Below the pieces are notes generated by a model, which searched no databases, was not told the DNA's origin, and saw only the letters and a program-made list of their open reading frames with translations. A stretch of DNA of 64,000 nucleotides from Sanderia malayensis (Eukaryota > Cnidaria > Scyphozoa > Semaeostomeae > Pelagiidae): the NCBI GenBank assembly GCA_013076295.1, contig RQOL01000871.1, forward strand, positions 248,001-312,000, in the 5' to 3' direction. Below are positions 53,537-63,862 of this stretch, piece by piece (within the stretch, counting starts at the first letter, position 1; the number at the start of each line of letters is the position of its first letter). The position numbers and the translations under genes are program-made.

Positions 53537-53917
53537 ATGGACCAGACGATAACCATAAAAAATGAAAGTGATGGTAAGTCTTTTATCTTTCAAATAGAAG
53601 ACACAACTGAGTCTTCTGCAGCGGCTGTACTAGCCTAGGCTAGGTACTTCGTGTGTTGAAGAACGGACTCCGGATCTCTGTTAGGTCCAGCAGTGCCTAC
53701 GATTTTGCAATATAATTTTTGACTCATGAATTTTTTAGACAATATTGAAGATGATGAATGTCAGTCATGTCGTGAGTTGAAAGATGAAGTTGCTCGATTA
53801 AAAGACAAGTATGAAAGTACAGTCAAAGATGAAAATCTGCCAGAATACCTCTGGAATGTATTTCCAGCTGCAGGAAGCTACCTCAAGAATATCCTTAAGT
53901 TCTGTGGATGTTGTTAG
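53537..53917 (+). CDS. Small two-exon gene or gene start, unrecognised
   Basis: Exon 1 is 53537-53573 (MDQTITIKNESD) and exon 2 is 53739-53917. Between them is a 165-bp intron with good borders (gatg|gtaagtc ... gaattttttag|ac). The joined frame encodes 71 residues: an acidic start, DECQSCRELKDEVARLKDKY (possible CxxC plus coiled coil), LPEYLWNVFPAAGSYLKNIL and a final CGCC. No stop interrupts it. There is no known family. Similar-looking exons follow at 54.2-54.5 kb, so this may be the 5' part of a longer gene. Confidence 0.45.
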
Positions 53918-54196
53918 AGACGAAATGTTAGGGCAATCAATGATGGACCTATGTTGACAGTTTTGAGATATTGACCTTGCTGTTTTGCTTACTGTGATCC
54001 TTAATTGTTGACTTTTTATATTTTGTGATTTCCGCTGAATTAGTTGATTAAGACTTGATTATTATATTGAGAGTTAGTTGGAGATTTAGAGATTGTGTTA
54101 CGGTTGCTTTAAAAGTTGTTTTTATGAATTTATTGTTTGGTTGTTCATTGAGAGACGTTTAACTGTCAAAGAGTGTTATCTGCCTGTAAGGTCTAG

Positions 54197-54498
54197 AAGA
54201 AAGAAGCCATATAAAGACGAGAAGATCAAGGAGACTGTAAGTCCATTGTGTTTTATGAGTATTCTAAAAGAGTGCCCGCTGTTAGGAATTTGTGTTTTAA
54301 CAATATGTTACAGTTGCCTCTGTACTCAAGCTGAAAAATCGAGATGAATTAGAGAAAGCATTGAACTTCATTAAATCCATGGTTGATCTTATTGACAACA
54401 AAGAGGAAGTGTTTGGAATCTTCCATCGCTGTCCTGAAAAATTGATGATTATGCCAGGCCTTGAGGTAGGTTGGTTCAAAGAACCCAATGCTAGTTAG
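54197..54498 (+). CDS. Possible downstream exons of the 53.5-kb gene
   Basis: An exon ending at 54236 (KPYKDEKIKET, donor gagact|gtaagt) can join in phase to one starting at 54331 (acceptor ctcaag). The second reads LKNRDELEKALNFIKSMVDL and EEVFGIFHRCPEKLMIMPGL, with a stop at 54496-54498. A further donor gag|gtaggt at 54467 is possible. The second exon is clean and looks like a helical domain. The link to the exons at 53.5 kb is inferred from proximity and strand only. Confidence 0.3.
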
Positions 54499-55729
54499 CC
54501 TGCTTGCAGACTTTACTTTGAAAATGCGGAGGAGAGGAGAAAGGGGAATTGTTAAAGGCCTACTGCAATCAAAAAAAGTGATATGATTTTTTTACATTTC
54601 ATGGTAAACCTATTCGAACTGATCATAAAACCGTTTCCAGAATGAAAATTGATCCAGTAGAATTGTTTTTACAAGCCCGCAAAGTCGTCGATTTTGCCAT
54701 TTCAACTGCGACAAACGTGACGTAATAACCAGGACCCATTTCAAGTTTTTGTATTGAAGTGTATTGTAGCTTTTTGCTTCACTCCGTCTAGCTCAATAAA
54801 TAACTAATTAATTAAAAATCGCATCCCAAGGCATAAATATTAAAGTGTTTTCACAAATTTTAAAATTTTTTCATAATTTTAGAAAGCGATTTGGGGGGAG
54901 TAATTGGGGTCTGAATTGGGGCAGTTTTGGTCGTGACGTCAAACTGCGGGAGGGCGATCAGCCGCGGCGGAGAGCGGAAGCAAACAACGGGGATTATCAG
55001 TGTCGAGATGAAATATACTTTTGCATTTGACTTGACTGAGTCGCATATGATGTATATGTGAGAGAATGCAGAGATGTTTTCAGAATCTACATGGACTATT
55101 TACGTTCAGAGTTGGCTTTTTAAGATATATCTGATGCTGCTAAGTTGTTGTCAGTCCAGTCTTATCAAGACGAATTACTTTTACATCACGTCTGGCTGGA
55201 ACGCCAAGTTGCTTCAATGTTTTCATCGGGGTAGAAATTGGAGAAATAAAATAGAACTAATCGCAATATTCTGCATAGCAATTTATTATCATAGTCAGAT
55301 GTGTTACAAGTTTTCTGTTGAAACACGATGGTTCCAAAATTCCAAATGGACAACAAATGAAACTGGTGGTTCCGTAGCTTTATGTTTTTAATTTCTGTCT
55401 GGCCTATGTGTATTGTGAGCAAAACGCACGCCTTCAGCTCTCCTTATCTGTTTCATCTTTCTTCATCTCATCTCTTATTCTTCATGTTCGGTGAGGTATT
55501 AGGTGTAGATTCGGAAAACTCTTTCGCCTTTGGCACGGCTTTTCAGTCCATGAACCACTGTCACTTTCACACGAGCTATACGTTTCTTTCAGTCGATCAC
55601 AGCATAGTTCTTTCTTTACTCTTGAAATTCGGGCATCAATTTTCTTTCTTTTTGTCTACGCATTCTTTTTCTGTCTACTGTTGATATTTCTCTGCTCCGT
55701 TCCATCCACTTGCATGTTGCAATGAAGTG

Positions 55730-56118
55730 TTTTCCAATCCAAAAGAACGAAAATTAAAATGTTCAAAGGGTTATTAGGGCCCGGAGGCATAAATTGGCAA
55801 GCAAAGGTAGTGCCTACATCATCGCTCGGTGTTTCCAATTCCATAATATCGTCTTTGAAAATAAAATTAAATCTCTAACGAAGGCTCTCCGTGGCTCTTC
55901 TGCTGCAACCGTCCATGGTCAGCACACATACAACTAATTAAATGTCTTCTTGAATCTTTAAAAACTTCATGCACATTGCAGGGCACGCAACAAAGCGAAA
56001 CAAAAAACTTCAGTTCGACAGTACATCAGCGACAAAACCAAACAGCATAAATCAGCAAACGAACGTTAATATAATCAGAAATACATCCTTGCTACCGATC
56101 CCACCTCTGTCACCAATT
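55730..56118 (-). repeat. LTR-retroelement leader, tandem copy
   Basis: Diverged copy of the leader at about 56500-57128, lying on the minus-strand 3' side of the LTR 56119-56460. It begins (minus strand) with the primer-binding motif TTGGTGACAGAGGTGGGA. This makes that LTR look like the 5' LTR of a second, mostly missing element. Confidence 0.65.
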
Positions 56119-57462
56119 TGTAGCGTTTATGGTATATACGCTGGGGTTCTTTTGTAGCGTGTAGAGAGTGCTTCGGCCCGAAGGCCTAGGCCAGAAATAT
56201 ACAATTGTCTTGATAACTTTAGAGATCTTTCTTGTATCGAATCAACAGTAAAACTAAACTTATCTAACACAGAACATGAATTATAACACTGTTAACAAAC
56301 AACACATTTACGTCACGGGACTTCAACACATTCCTAAATCAATACAAAACACGGAAATGACAATATCACAAGGTTCAAGACAACAGGATACGATGGAGAC
56401 ACTGATACATTACGAGGATTAAACAATTATTGATAGAAGCTTTAAACACCAATCGTTACACTCTCCCCTCCGTTATAACATAAGATCTGATCCAGTTTGA
56501 ATTGTCCGAATAGTCCGAGAATAAAAACAAAATAAAAAATGTCCAAAGTGAATGAAGTCCCCGGAGGGCGCAAATCGGCAGGTAACGGAAGGTCCTTCAA
56601 CATCACCCGATGGTTTCCGACTTCAACATCGCATCTTTGAAAATAAAATCCGTAAAATTCTCAAAATGGAGACTTCCCAAATTCTCCATTGCTGCAACCA
56701 TCTACCCATATCATCATGGCCAGCCCAACACGAACACACTCTAGAACGAGCTCATAGACACTTCTCGGCTAACGGCATTTTCAACAACATCATTTCTTTG
56801 GCTTGAACTTGGGTTCTTGTAAATAAATGTTCAGCTTCATCACGAAATGTTTATCTTCAAAATCGAATCAGCTCAGCCACGTAAATGTTGAACGAAATCA
56901 AACGAATCAGAATCAGATTAAGCAAGTTTATTATCAGCATGGCCCCAAAAGCAGTCAAACGGTAGATGAAAAGTTCAAAAATGTATTTCCCTCTCTTGTT
57001 CTCCAAGATATAAGATACTGACTCTCTCTTCCATCCTTATCCAACGTCGAAAACAAAAAGACACCAGCAAAGTTGCGTTTCCATTCACTCCACGCTCTCT
57101 ACAACGCTATCCCACCTCTGTCACCAAATGTAGCGTTTATGGGGTTCTTCTTCTCGGTGCAAGGTCGACACTTTAATATATAAGATAACCAGTCTTGTTA
57201 AGCCAAGCCTAGGCCAGAAGGCCTAGGCCTGTTAGAGAAATACTCAGTAACAAAGCCTGTTTTTGACCGACTTTCAATCGACAATCTGATAACTAAAACT
57301 GATATTAACCCAACGTACAACTCTTAATCACTGACAGACAAAATACACGTTTCCGGAATTGGTGTTCACACAAGGGTGTGTGCCGGACTTAACACAACGT
57401 GACGTCGCCAGCTCTAATTATTACAGAGTACCGACACGACAACGGTATACCTATTCGTTACA
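56119..57462 (-). mobile_element. Short LTR retroelement (internally deleted, minus strand)
   Basis: Two LTRs of 342 bp (56119-56460) and 334 bp (57129-57462) begin TGTAACG and end CGCTACA on the minus strand. Next to the right-hand LTR is a primer-binding motif (TTGGTGACAGAGGTGGGA, about 57112-57129). Next to the left-hand LTR is a purine tract (AACGGAGGGGAGAG, minus strand, 56461-56474). The interior of about 670 bp holds only leader-like sequence with no gag or pol. This is a TRIM/LARD-like deletion derivative, probably of the Gypsy-type family whose gag start is seen at 10612-10803. The LTRs share starts and ends but differ considerably inside, so it is old. Confidence 0.7.
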
Positions 57463-57878
57463 GAAATCAGACCGCGCGGAATAAAATGTCTTTTGACTAA
57501 CCGCGCGGTTTGTAGTACCCTTTTTCAAAGCGCCGCTATAGCGTTACCATAAGTTCAATTTTTTTGGTTAATAGCTGAAACGACGCGCGGAAAGTTATAG
57601 TTTTGATTCCTGGGAAGCGATTTTTTAATAAGGGCCGGGGTTACGCATAGTGCAGATTTGAAAACTTTTCCCTATACTCTCCCATTATAAAAGTCGATTT
57701 GTGTCCTGGTTATGACGTCATACCATGTCGCAGTCAGTGCCCCATTTCAAAGCCAAATTTAGTATACTTATCGTGATCGAATAAAAACAAAACAGGCACC
57801 AAAGTAATCAGTAAAGATTGAAATTTCATTTTATGAAAAAAAACGGGAAAGTGATTTTTGATTGCAGTAGGCCATTAA

Positions 57879-58240
57879 GTCTGCTAATTAGCATCGGTAT
57901 CTGAGCGGTGACGGAAACGTGCCTCAAAGACCCCCATCGATGAAGGTTCTGGACACCGTTCCCACAATCTGCCTGATCTGTTCTTTTCGAAAACCACTCG
58001 CAATTCTTCCCACTACCCTCTATATGTGCAATATCTATTTTGTTTTTCGAAATTCGTTTTCCTTTTCCAGATATTTTCACTTTTCTCATTCGAAAATTCT
58101 TCCGCCCTTTGTTTTTGTTTGAAGTCTGCTTTGTGTCCTGTGTCAGCTACTGCAGTGCTTCAGCTTTTGTTTTGCGTGCGAGGGGGACATATCGAAAGCT
58201 TTGATGCGTACTAAAGCTCTCAGTCGAGCAAAACGTGTTG
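57879..58240. other. Nothing recognised
   Basis: T-rich sequence with short frames only. Confidence 0.35.
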
Positions 58241-58244
58241 TGCC

Positions 58245-58667
58245 ATGCGACCCCCGTGGCTAAAGGCATTTGAAATGACGTCGTGCTTCTGGAAAGATCG
58301 ATCGTGCGTTGTTTACCGTTTTCGAAACAATGAATCCCTGTTGAGTTTGACACTAATCCGACAGCATCTTTTGTTACTGTGGCCTTTGATTGACGAGGAA
58401 GTTGCTTCCTTCCTTCAGCGAGCGCGCACAGTGGATGTCCATTTTCGAATTTGGGACGCGACAAACCGAATGAATTGCTTTCGTTGTGTTGCTGCATTTT
58501 ATTTTTCCTGGCGTTTTACTCGAGATTTACAACTAAAGAACTTCACTGGTGAGTGGCTAAGTTTTTTGTGGTCTGTGAAATATGTGAGTGAGTCACTTAA
58601 AAACTCTCATGATTTGCTGAATTTAAAACCCTTTTATTTATATCATGATTTTAGACTGCGTGTTTAG
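58245..58667 (+). other. 140-codon open frame, doubtful
   Basis: Open from MRPPWLKAFEMTSC to a stop at 58665-58667, rich in aromatic and basic residues (YFSWRFTRDLQLKNFTGEW). A competing minus-strand frame covers the same place. No motif, splice site or repeat supports it, so it may be chance. Confidence 0.2.
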
Positions 58668-59817
58668 ATGCATCTAACCCGGTATGGAAAGTATGGCAGT
58701 TTTCGCCGAGATCTCGGGTGTGCAGCCCAAAATTCCAAGTGTGCAAGTGTGCAATGCCAAAAAGTGTGCACTTCAAGTGTGCACTTCAAGTGTGCAATAC
58801 GAATTTTTTTACATACTTGGCAAAACGAATCCCGCCCATTCTGATTTCTTCTTTTGTTTGTCCCCAAGCCGGTTAACTCTGCGCGCGTATTTAATTTGTT
58901 ACATTGCAGCCCTGTTGTTAAACTTTCTTTAAAGGGCTACTCCCACCATATTTTTTTATTCCATTTCTGGGGAGTTTTGGCGTAAAAACAGGTACTGCAG
59001 TTTTTAAATTTTTAAATTCGCTCACTAACACCCTTTTTTACGCCTCCAAACATGCACATTCCAGAAAAAAGTCGGGCAAAAAGAAAACTGGGGCGAGGCC
59101 GGTGTGACGCAGATGCCGGAACGCAGAAAATTTACTTTATTGTGTTCAGTACCAAAGCTCGCACGAAAACGTTTTGCATGTCTATAGTCAAAACCAAGTT
59201 GTATTTAAAAAATTAAACCCTGCCACGCACTAGTTCAGGATCTAAGGAATCTGTTGATGCCTCGTTTATCATGAAAAGCGTGAGATTTTTACACAAATGA
59301 GGATGATTTGCTCACGCTTACGCTGCAAGCCGGCATGTTTTTCGACCTCAACGTCGCAGTCTCGAGCGAGCTTTACATACAATCTTCAGTGGTGCGGGAT
59401 GGTTTTAAATAACAATATGAATTCGAAATCTATTCAATTAAAGAGGAGGAAGCTCTCTTTCAACAATTTTTCGATAGAATTGATAGAAAATTTGTGAGCT
59501 CTTATCTACGCATTTATAAGATTTAAACCAAATCGGGTCAGTCAAAAATTTGCAAAATCGCTAGGCCGAGCAGGTCCTGGCACGGGTAAAGTAGAATAAT
59601 GCTATTTTGGACTAATAATGCATGCAAATAACCTCATTTGTTTTATCTGGTGTGTATTTGAAGCAGCAGCTCATATTTTGGTAATATTTCAAGTGTAGTT
59701 ATGGTCATAACTGTGTGGAAAAACTCGAAAATCCCTTCCAGGAGTGTAAACATTAATGCCCAGAGATCGAAGATTTCACAAGCTCAATGTGAATTCGAAG
59801 AAAAACTTTCCAGCACA
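58668..59817. other. No gene; gtgtgcaagtgtgcacttcaa repeats and a MITE-like start
   Basis: At 58735-58800 aagtgtgca is repeated about six times. At about 58932 aaagggctactcccaccata resembles the end of metazoan MITEs, but no second end was found. The sequence just before the BEL LTR reads cagcacaatgt. Confidence 0.4.
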
Positions 59818-59821
59818 ATGT

Positions 59822-60616
59822 TGTGCTGATTAACAAGTATCGAAAGTTCCAGCACGGCGACGGGTGCGAGTCGACATGATGCTAAAGGGGAGTGCGGGAA
59901 GAAACCCACGTAATAGCCTCGTTACAAAGAAATTTAGTGCACAGACAAGCACGAACTGTCGAATTCGGACCAAAAACTGTACCAAATTGGGACGAATCTT
60001 GCTGTTATTGTTTACTTTTATAATTAATTATTATAATCATTTGTATTACGTAGTTGGGTAATTCCCAAGTAAAGTATATAAATAGGGGTGCTTGCTCCCC
60101 TACATCAGGCTTGTGTTTTAATGAAATATATATATCGCATCATTCAGTTGCTGAGAACTGAAAATAGTTACTTCACAAAAAGTGTTTGTTTTGTGAGAGT
60201 TTACTGCGGATAACTGTCAACGAAAGATATTAACGCGGCCAAGAGAAAAGAGAGAAAGATAAAGTCACGGATACATCAGAGGTATCGTGAAATTTATGTT
60301 TGCTCGTGCGTAAGGCGTTAAGTGGCGTTGAAATTGAAGACCAATTGAGGGTCTAACTGTTCGAATCACGTATATTAGTGTATTTTAAGCCTTTGATATA
60401 TTTTATTACCGTTCGTAGCATTTTTACTTGTTAAATACATTGTTGAGACAATCAGTAAGCCTTTTGTTTGCTGTAATTGTATTGGATTTGCCTCGTCCTT
60501 TCTCGTAGTAGGTTAAGGTAATCAGGGAATTTATCCTACGTTGTTTTATTTTAATTCGCGTATATACAGTCTCCTTGAGTTATCGGACAGAGTGTTTTAC
60601 CTTAAGATTCCCGACA
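59822..60616 (+). repeat. 5' LTR of BEL/Pao element
   Basis: 795 bp. A TATA box (tatataaatag, 60075-60085) in the middle is the likely promoter, followed about 30 bp later by the presumed start of the transcript near ttgctcccctacatcagg. Confidence 0.93.
60075..60085 (+). promoter_or_regulatory. TATA box in the 5' LTR
   Basis: tatataaatag, duplicated at 63317-63327 in the 3' LTR. It would drive the genomic RNA of the element. Confidence 0.7.
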
Positions 60617-60623
60617 CTTTGAG

Positions 60624-60642
60624 TGGTCCACCGAGCCGGATG
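60624..60642 (+). other. Primer-binding site
   Basis: tggtccaccgagccgg begins with TGG, complementary to a tRNA CCA end, 7 bases after the LTR. I could not identify the tRNA. Similar sites lie at 1013-1025 and 45128-45142 on the minus strand. Confidence 0.6.
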
Positions 60643-60736
60643 GTGTCGCAGTAAAGAATTATTGAGTATTGAGTAACAATATTTAAGTGCAAAGTTCGAA
60701 GTATACAATTAGCGAGAAAAAGGACGATAAGAAAAA

Positions 60737-63052
60737 ATGTCTCAACAAGAAATAGGGCAAGGATATCTTTCAGAAAACGAGGAAAGAATCGAAGCCCAGC
60801 AAGTTCTAGAAATGTCGGCGATAAGAGCATTTGGCACGCAATCGCCATGGGACGTCCAGAGGTGTGACGTCAATCAGCGGGATATCGGCCCGGAGAAAGA
60901 AACCGTCTCTGAAGTTCGTGCAGTGACGAACGAAAGGATTCGAAGCCAGAGCCGATCCGTACAGAGCGTAGATTCTGAAATCAGGTTCAGAAGCCCGGTT
61001 CCAACGAGGGAACGAAGATCCGAGAGCGATATCAGAAGCCCGGTTCCACCGAGGGAACGAAGACCCGAGAGCGGTTCCAGAAGCCCGGTTCCACCGAGGG
61101 AACGAAGACCCGAGAGCGGTTTCGGAAGCCCGGTTCCACTGAGGGAACCCAGATCAGAAGTGACGGATGCAGGGCGGGATGCCCTCATTGGTACAACACG
61201 GATGATGGCCAGAGCCTATCAACAAAGCCCCTACCCCCCAGCCCCGCTGTGGAGGCCAATGATTGATGAGCAGGCGATGACATGCATGCCGTTAGCCCCT
61301 GGACCGTATAGCCTACAGACGTCAGGGGCACCCAGCACGGTGCAGTGGCCTTGGGCCACCAATGTAGCCTCGTCTGGGATGGTTCATTGTGGACGTATGA
61401 CCCCCCAACCACCACTGAAGCCCACCTGGTACACCCAACCAGGGGTGTACATCAGCTCGACTGCCCACCAGGGGCAGCAACCCGCAGCACCGGCCTCCAT
61501 CGTCCACGAACAAGGAGACATGCCTCGATTCAGCACAAACATGGCAACGAGGCCATCGAACATGCCAACTCTGTCAAGGCTTGGAGCAACCATGGAACAA
61601 TCGAGTCATCTCAGTGAAGCTGAGGATGATCGAGAAATAGCTAAATGCCTCTTGCAACGCATAATAGCCAGCATTGACTGGCAAGAGGAAGACATTGAGC
61701 GTCTTCAACAAAAGCAAGAGGCATTGAAAAGAGCCAATGCACGTTTGGAAGAAGCGACAAAAGAGCTAGAGAGACAGCAGAAACGTGCTGGTCTCAGTGT
61801 CGCTGAACGGTTGCAAAGGCTCGTAGAGTTTGAAGAAGATAGCTCCAGGGCCACAACAGCAATGAGAAGAATGAAGAAATTGCTGAACCGAGGGGAGAAA
61901 CAAACAGAGAAAGTGAGCCAGCAAACAAGCTCAACTATCAGACTCCCGAAGATGGAGCTGAAAACGTTTGATGGAAGTGTTCTAAAATGGCATGAGTTTT
62001 GGGAATGCTTCGAGCATGGGGTTCACAATCAGGTGAACCTGCCTGATCACCAGAAGCTGCAGTATTTAAAGAGTAGCCTGAGGGGTGCAGCGTTCGTGGC
62101 CATTTCAGATTTGGAAATGAAGGCTGAGCACTATCAAGTGGCAGTAGGTCTTCTTAAAAATAGATATGGCCACAAGAATGTTTTGAGAAAGGCGCACCTG
62201 GATGGATTGGAGAAATTGACTGCAGTGAACAGTACCTACGAGGTGGCTAAGTTGAAGAGACTGTATGAAGAGCTTGAGTGTCACTACAAAGCTCTTGTAG
62301 CTATTGATGTAAAGCCTTCAGAATATGAAGCAACCATAGTTCCGAAGGTATTAAGCAAATGTCCGATGCAAGTCAGAATAAAGTTGACAGAAGGAAAGGA
62401 AGAGAACGAAGACATTCGTATGGAAGAACTAGTGAATGGTCTTCGTAGAACGGTGAAAGTTCTAGAGAAATGTGGAGCAAGAGACAAAAGTCTGCAGGCA
62501 GAAGATGAGCGGCTATGTGACGAGCGAGATAGCCAAGAAGCATCATGGTGCGACAACAGCACACCCAGTACTGCAACATTGCTGTCAACAGATGCTGAAA
62601 ATACTAGATACGACTTCTGTCTAGGCCCACATCAATCTTTCGAGTGTCAGAAGTACGTCACTGCGAAAGAAAGAATGGATGTACTGAAGAGGTACAGAAG
62701 ATGTTATAGATGCTTGCAGAAAGGCCACGTGATCAGGTCATGTGCAGTTAGGGAGAACTGCAAGAAGTGTAAACAAAGTTACCACCACGAGGCACTGTGC
62801 AAAGAGCAAGCAGAAGAGAAGAGCATAACAGAACCGACTGGCCTATGGAAGGAATCGAGTCCAACGGCAGCGGTGATACTGAAGGTATTAACGGAGAATG
62901 GCGCAACGAAGGCGCACGAAGCGAATGAGCCAGCGATAGAAGCTGAGAAAGACAAGCAACGAGCTGTTGAGAGACAACCAGAAGCAGCCGGGAACTCAAC
63001 AAAGCAAATCAGCACAATCTCAGAGTGGGTTAATCGCGACTGGTCGGATTAA
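60737..63052 (+). CDS. BEL/Pao gag protein (DUF1759-type) with zinc knuckles
   Basis: One intact frame of 771 residues from ATG 60737. In order: an N-terminal region with four tandem repeats of about 17-19 residues (RSPVPPRERRPESG type, about 84-140), a Pro-rich stretch, and a coiled coil (about 308-390, EDIERLQQKQEALKRANARL). Next is the DUF1759 gag core (PKMELKTFDGSVLKWHEFWE, from about 404). Zinc-knuckle cysteines follow (CYRCLQKGHVIRSC and CKKCKQSYHHEALC, about 655-690), then an acidic tail ending NRDWSD. Gag forms the particle that packages the RNA. The stop comes only 11 bases before the 3' LTR. The C-terminal tail may therefore be the end of the ancestral polyprotein, joined to gag by an in-frame deletion of pol. 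Confidence 0.9.
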   Translation: MSQQEIGQGYLSENEERIEAQQVLEMSAIRAFGTQSPWDVQRCDVNQRDIGPEKETVSEVRAVTNERIRSQSRSVQSVDSEIRFRSPVPTRERRSESDIRSPVPPRERRPESGSRSPVPPRERRPESGFGSPVPLREPRSEVTDAGRDALIGTTRMMARAYQQSPYPPAPLWRPMIDEQAMTCMPLAPGPYSLQTSGAPSTVQWPWATNVASSGMVHCGRMTPQPPLKPTWYTQPGVYISSTAHQGQQPAAPASIVHEQGDMPRFSTNMATRPSNMPTLSRLGATMEQSSHLSEAEDDREIAKCLLQRIIASIDWQEEDIERLQQKQEALKRANARLEEATKELERQQKRAGLSVAERLQRLVEFEEDSSRATTAMRRMKKLLNRGEKQTEKVSQQTSSTIRLPKMELKTFDGSVLKWHEFWECFEHGVHNQVNLPDHQKLQYLKSSLRGAAFVAISDLEMKAEHYQVAVGLLKNRYGHKNVLRKAHLDGLEKLTAVNSTYEVAKLKRLYEELECHYKALVAIDVKPSEYEATIVPKVLSKCPMQVRIKLTEGKEENEDIRMEELVNGLRRTVKVLEKCGARDKSLQAEDERLCDERDSQEASWCDNSTPSTATLLSTDAENTRYDFCLGPHQSFECQKYVTAKERMDVLKRYRRCYRCLQKGHVIRSCAVRENCKKCKQSYHHEALCKEQAEEKSITEPTGLWKESSPTAAVILKVLTENGATKAHEANEPAIEAEKDKQRAVERQPEAAGNSTKQISTISEWVNRDWSD

Positions 63053-63063
63053 CGAGGGGAGTG

Positions 63064-63858
63064 TGTGCTGATTAACAAGTATCGAAAGTTCCAGCACGGC
63101 GACGGGTGCGAGTCGACATGATGCTAAAGGGGAGTGCGGGAAGAAACCCACGTAATAGCCTCGTTACAAAGAAATTTAGTGCACAGACAAGCACGAACTG
63201 TCGAATTCGGACCAAAAACTGTACCAAATTGGGACGAATCTTGCTGTTATTGTTTACTTTTATAATTAATTATTATAATCATTTGTATTACGTAGTTGGG
63301 TAATTCCCAAGTAAAGTATATAAATAGGGGTGCTTGCTCCCCTACATCAGGCTTGTGTTTTAATGAAATATATATATCGCATCATTCAGTTGCTGAGAAC
63401 TGAAAATAGTTACTTCACAAAAAGTGTTTGTTTTGTGAGAGTTTACTGCGGATAACTGTCAACGAAAGATATTAACGCAGCCAAGAGAAAAGAGAGAAAG
63501 ATAAAGTCACGGATACATCAGAGGTATCGTGAAATTTATGTTTGCTCGTGCGTAAGGCGTTAAGTGGCGTTGAAATTGAAGACCAATTGAGGGTCTAACT
63601 GTTCGAATCACGTATATTAGTGTATTTTAAGCCTTTGATATATTTTATTACCGTTCGTAGCATTTTTACTTGTTAAATACATTGTTGAGACAATCAGTAA
63701 GCCTTTTGTTTGCTGTAATTGTATTGGATTTGCCTCGTCCTTTCTCGTAGTAGGTTAAGGTAATCAGGGAATTTATCCTACGTTGTTTTATTTTAATTCG
63801 CGTATATACAGTCTCCTTGAGTTATCGGACAGAGTGTTTTACCTTAAGATTCCCGACA
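63064..63858 (+). repeat. 3' LTR of BEL/Pao element
   Basis: 795 bp, one base different from the 5' LTR. Supplies the polyadenylation region of the element RNA. Confidence 0.93.
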
Positions 63859-63862
63859 ATGT

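Larger units (their letters stand above)
54556..57874. mobile_element. TTAA-flanked non-autonomous DNA element with diverged long inverted repeats
   Basis: The left end is ggcctactgcaatcaaaaa (from 54557). The right end is its inverse (57860-57873). TTAA lies on both sides (54552-54555 and 57875-57878), one base from the matched ends. Inside, further blocks match in inverse for about 300 bp, for example ctgcgacaaacgtgacgtaa versus ctgcgacatggtatgacgtc, each followed by taaccaggac. No transposase is present. TTAA target sites are known for piggyBac and Kolobok, and I cannot decide between them. An LTR element lies inside it. Confidence 0.65.
59822..63858 (+). mobile_element. BEL/Pao LTR retroelement, gag-only, very young
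   Basis: Two 795-bp LTRs (59822-60616 and 63064-63858) start TGTGCTG and end CCCGACA. I found one difference between them (g at 60237, a at 63479). atgt flanks both sides (59818-59821 and 63859-63862); aatgt is possible if the last LTR base is shared. Primer-binding site 60624-60642 (tggtccaccgagccgg), purine tract 63053-63063 (cgaggggagtg). The 2447-bp interior contains a single gag frame and no protease, RT, RNase H or integrase. It must use the enzymes of a full-length relative. Near-identical LTRs imply a recent insertion. Confidence 0.93.

Noticed and set aside
59811..59830. Inverted repeat cagcacaa-tg-ttgtgctg at the left BEL border as a functional site
   Set aside because: It straddles the insertion border: half is target DNA and half is LTR, and the right end does not show it, so it is a chance product of the insertion.
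59864..63303. Identical 65-codon frames inside both BEL LTRs
   Set aside because: They sit in the LTRs before the TATA box and are copied by LTR duplication. No evidence of translation.
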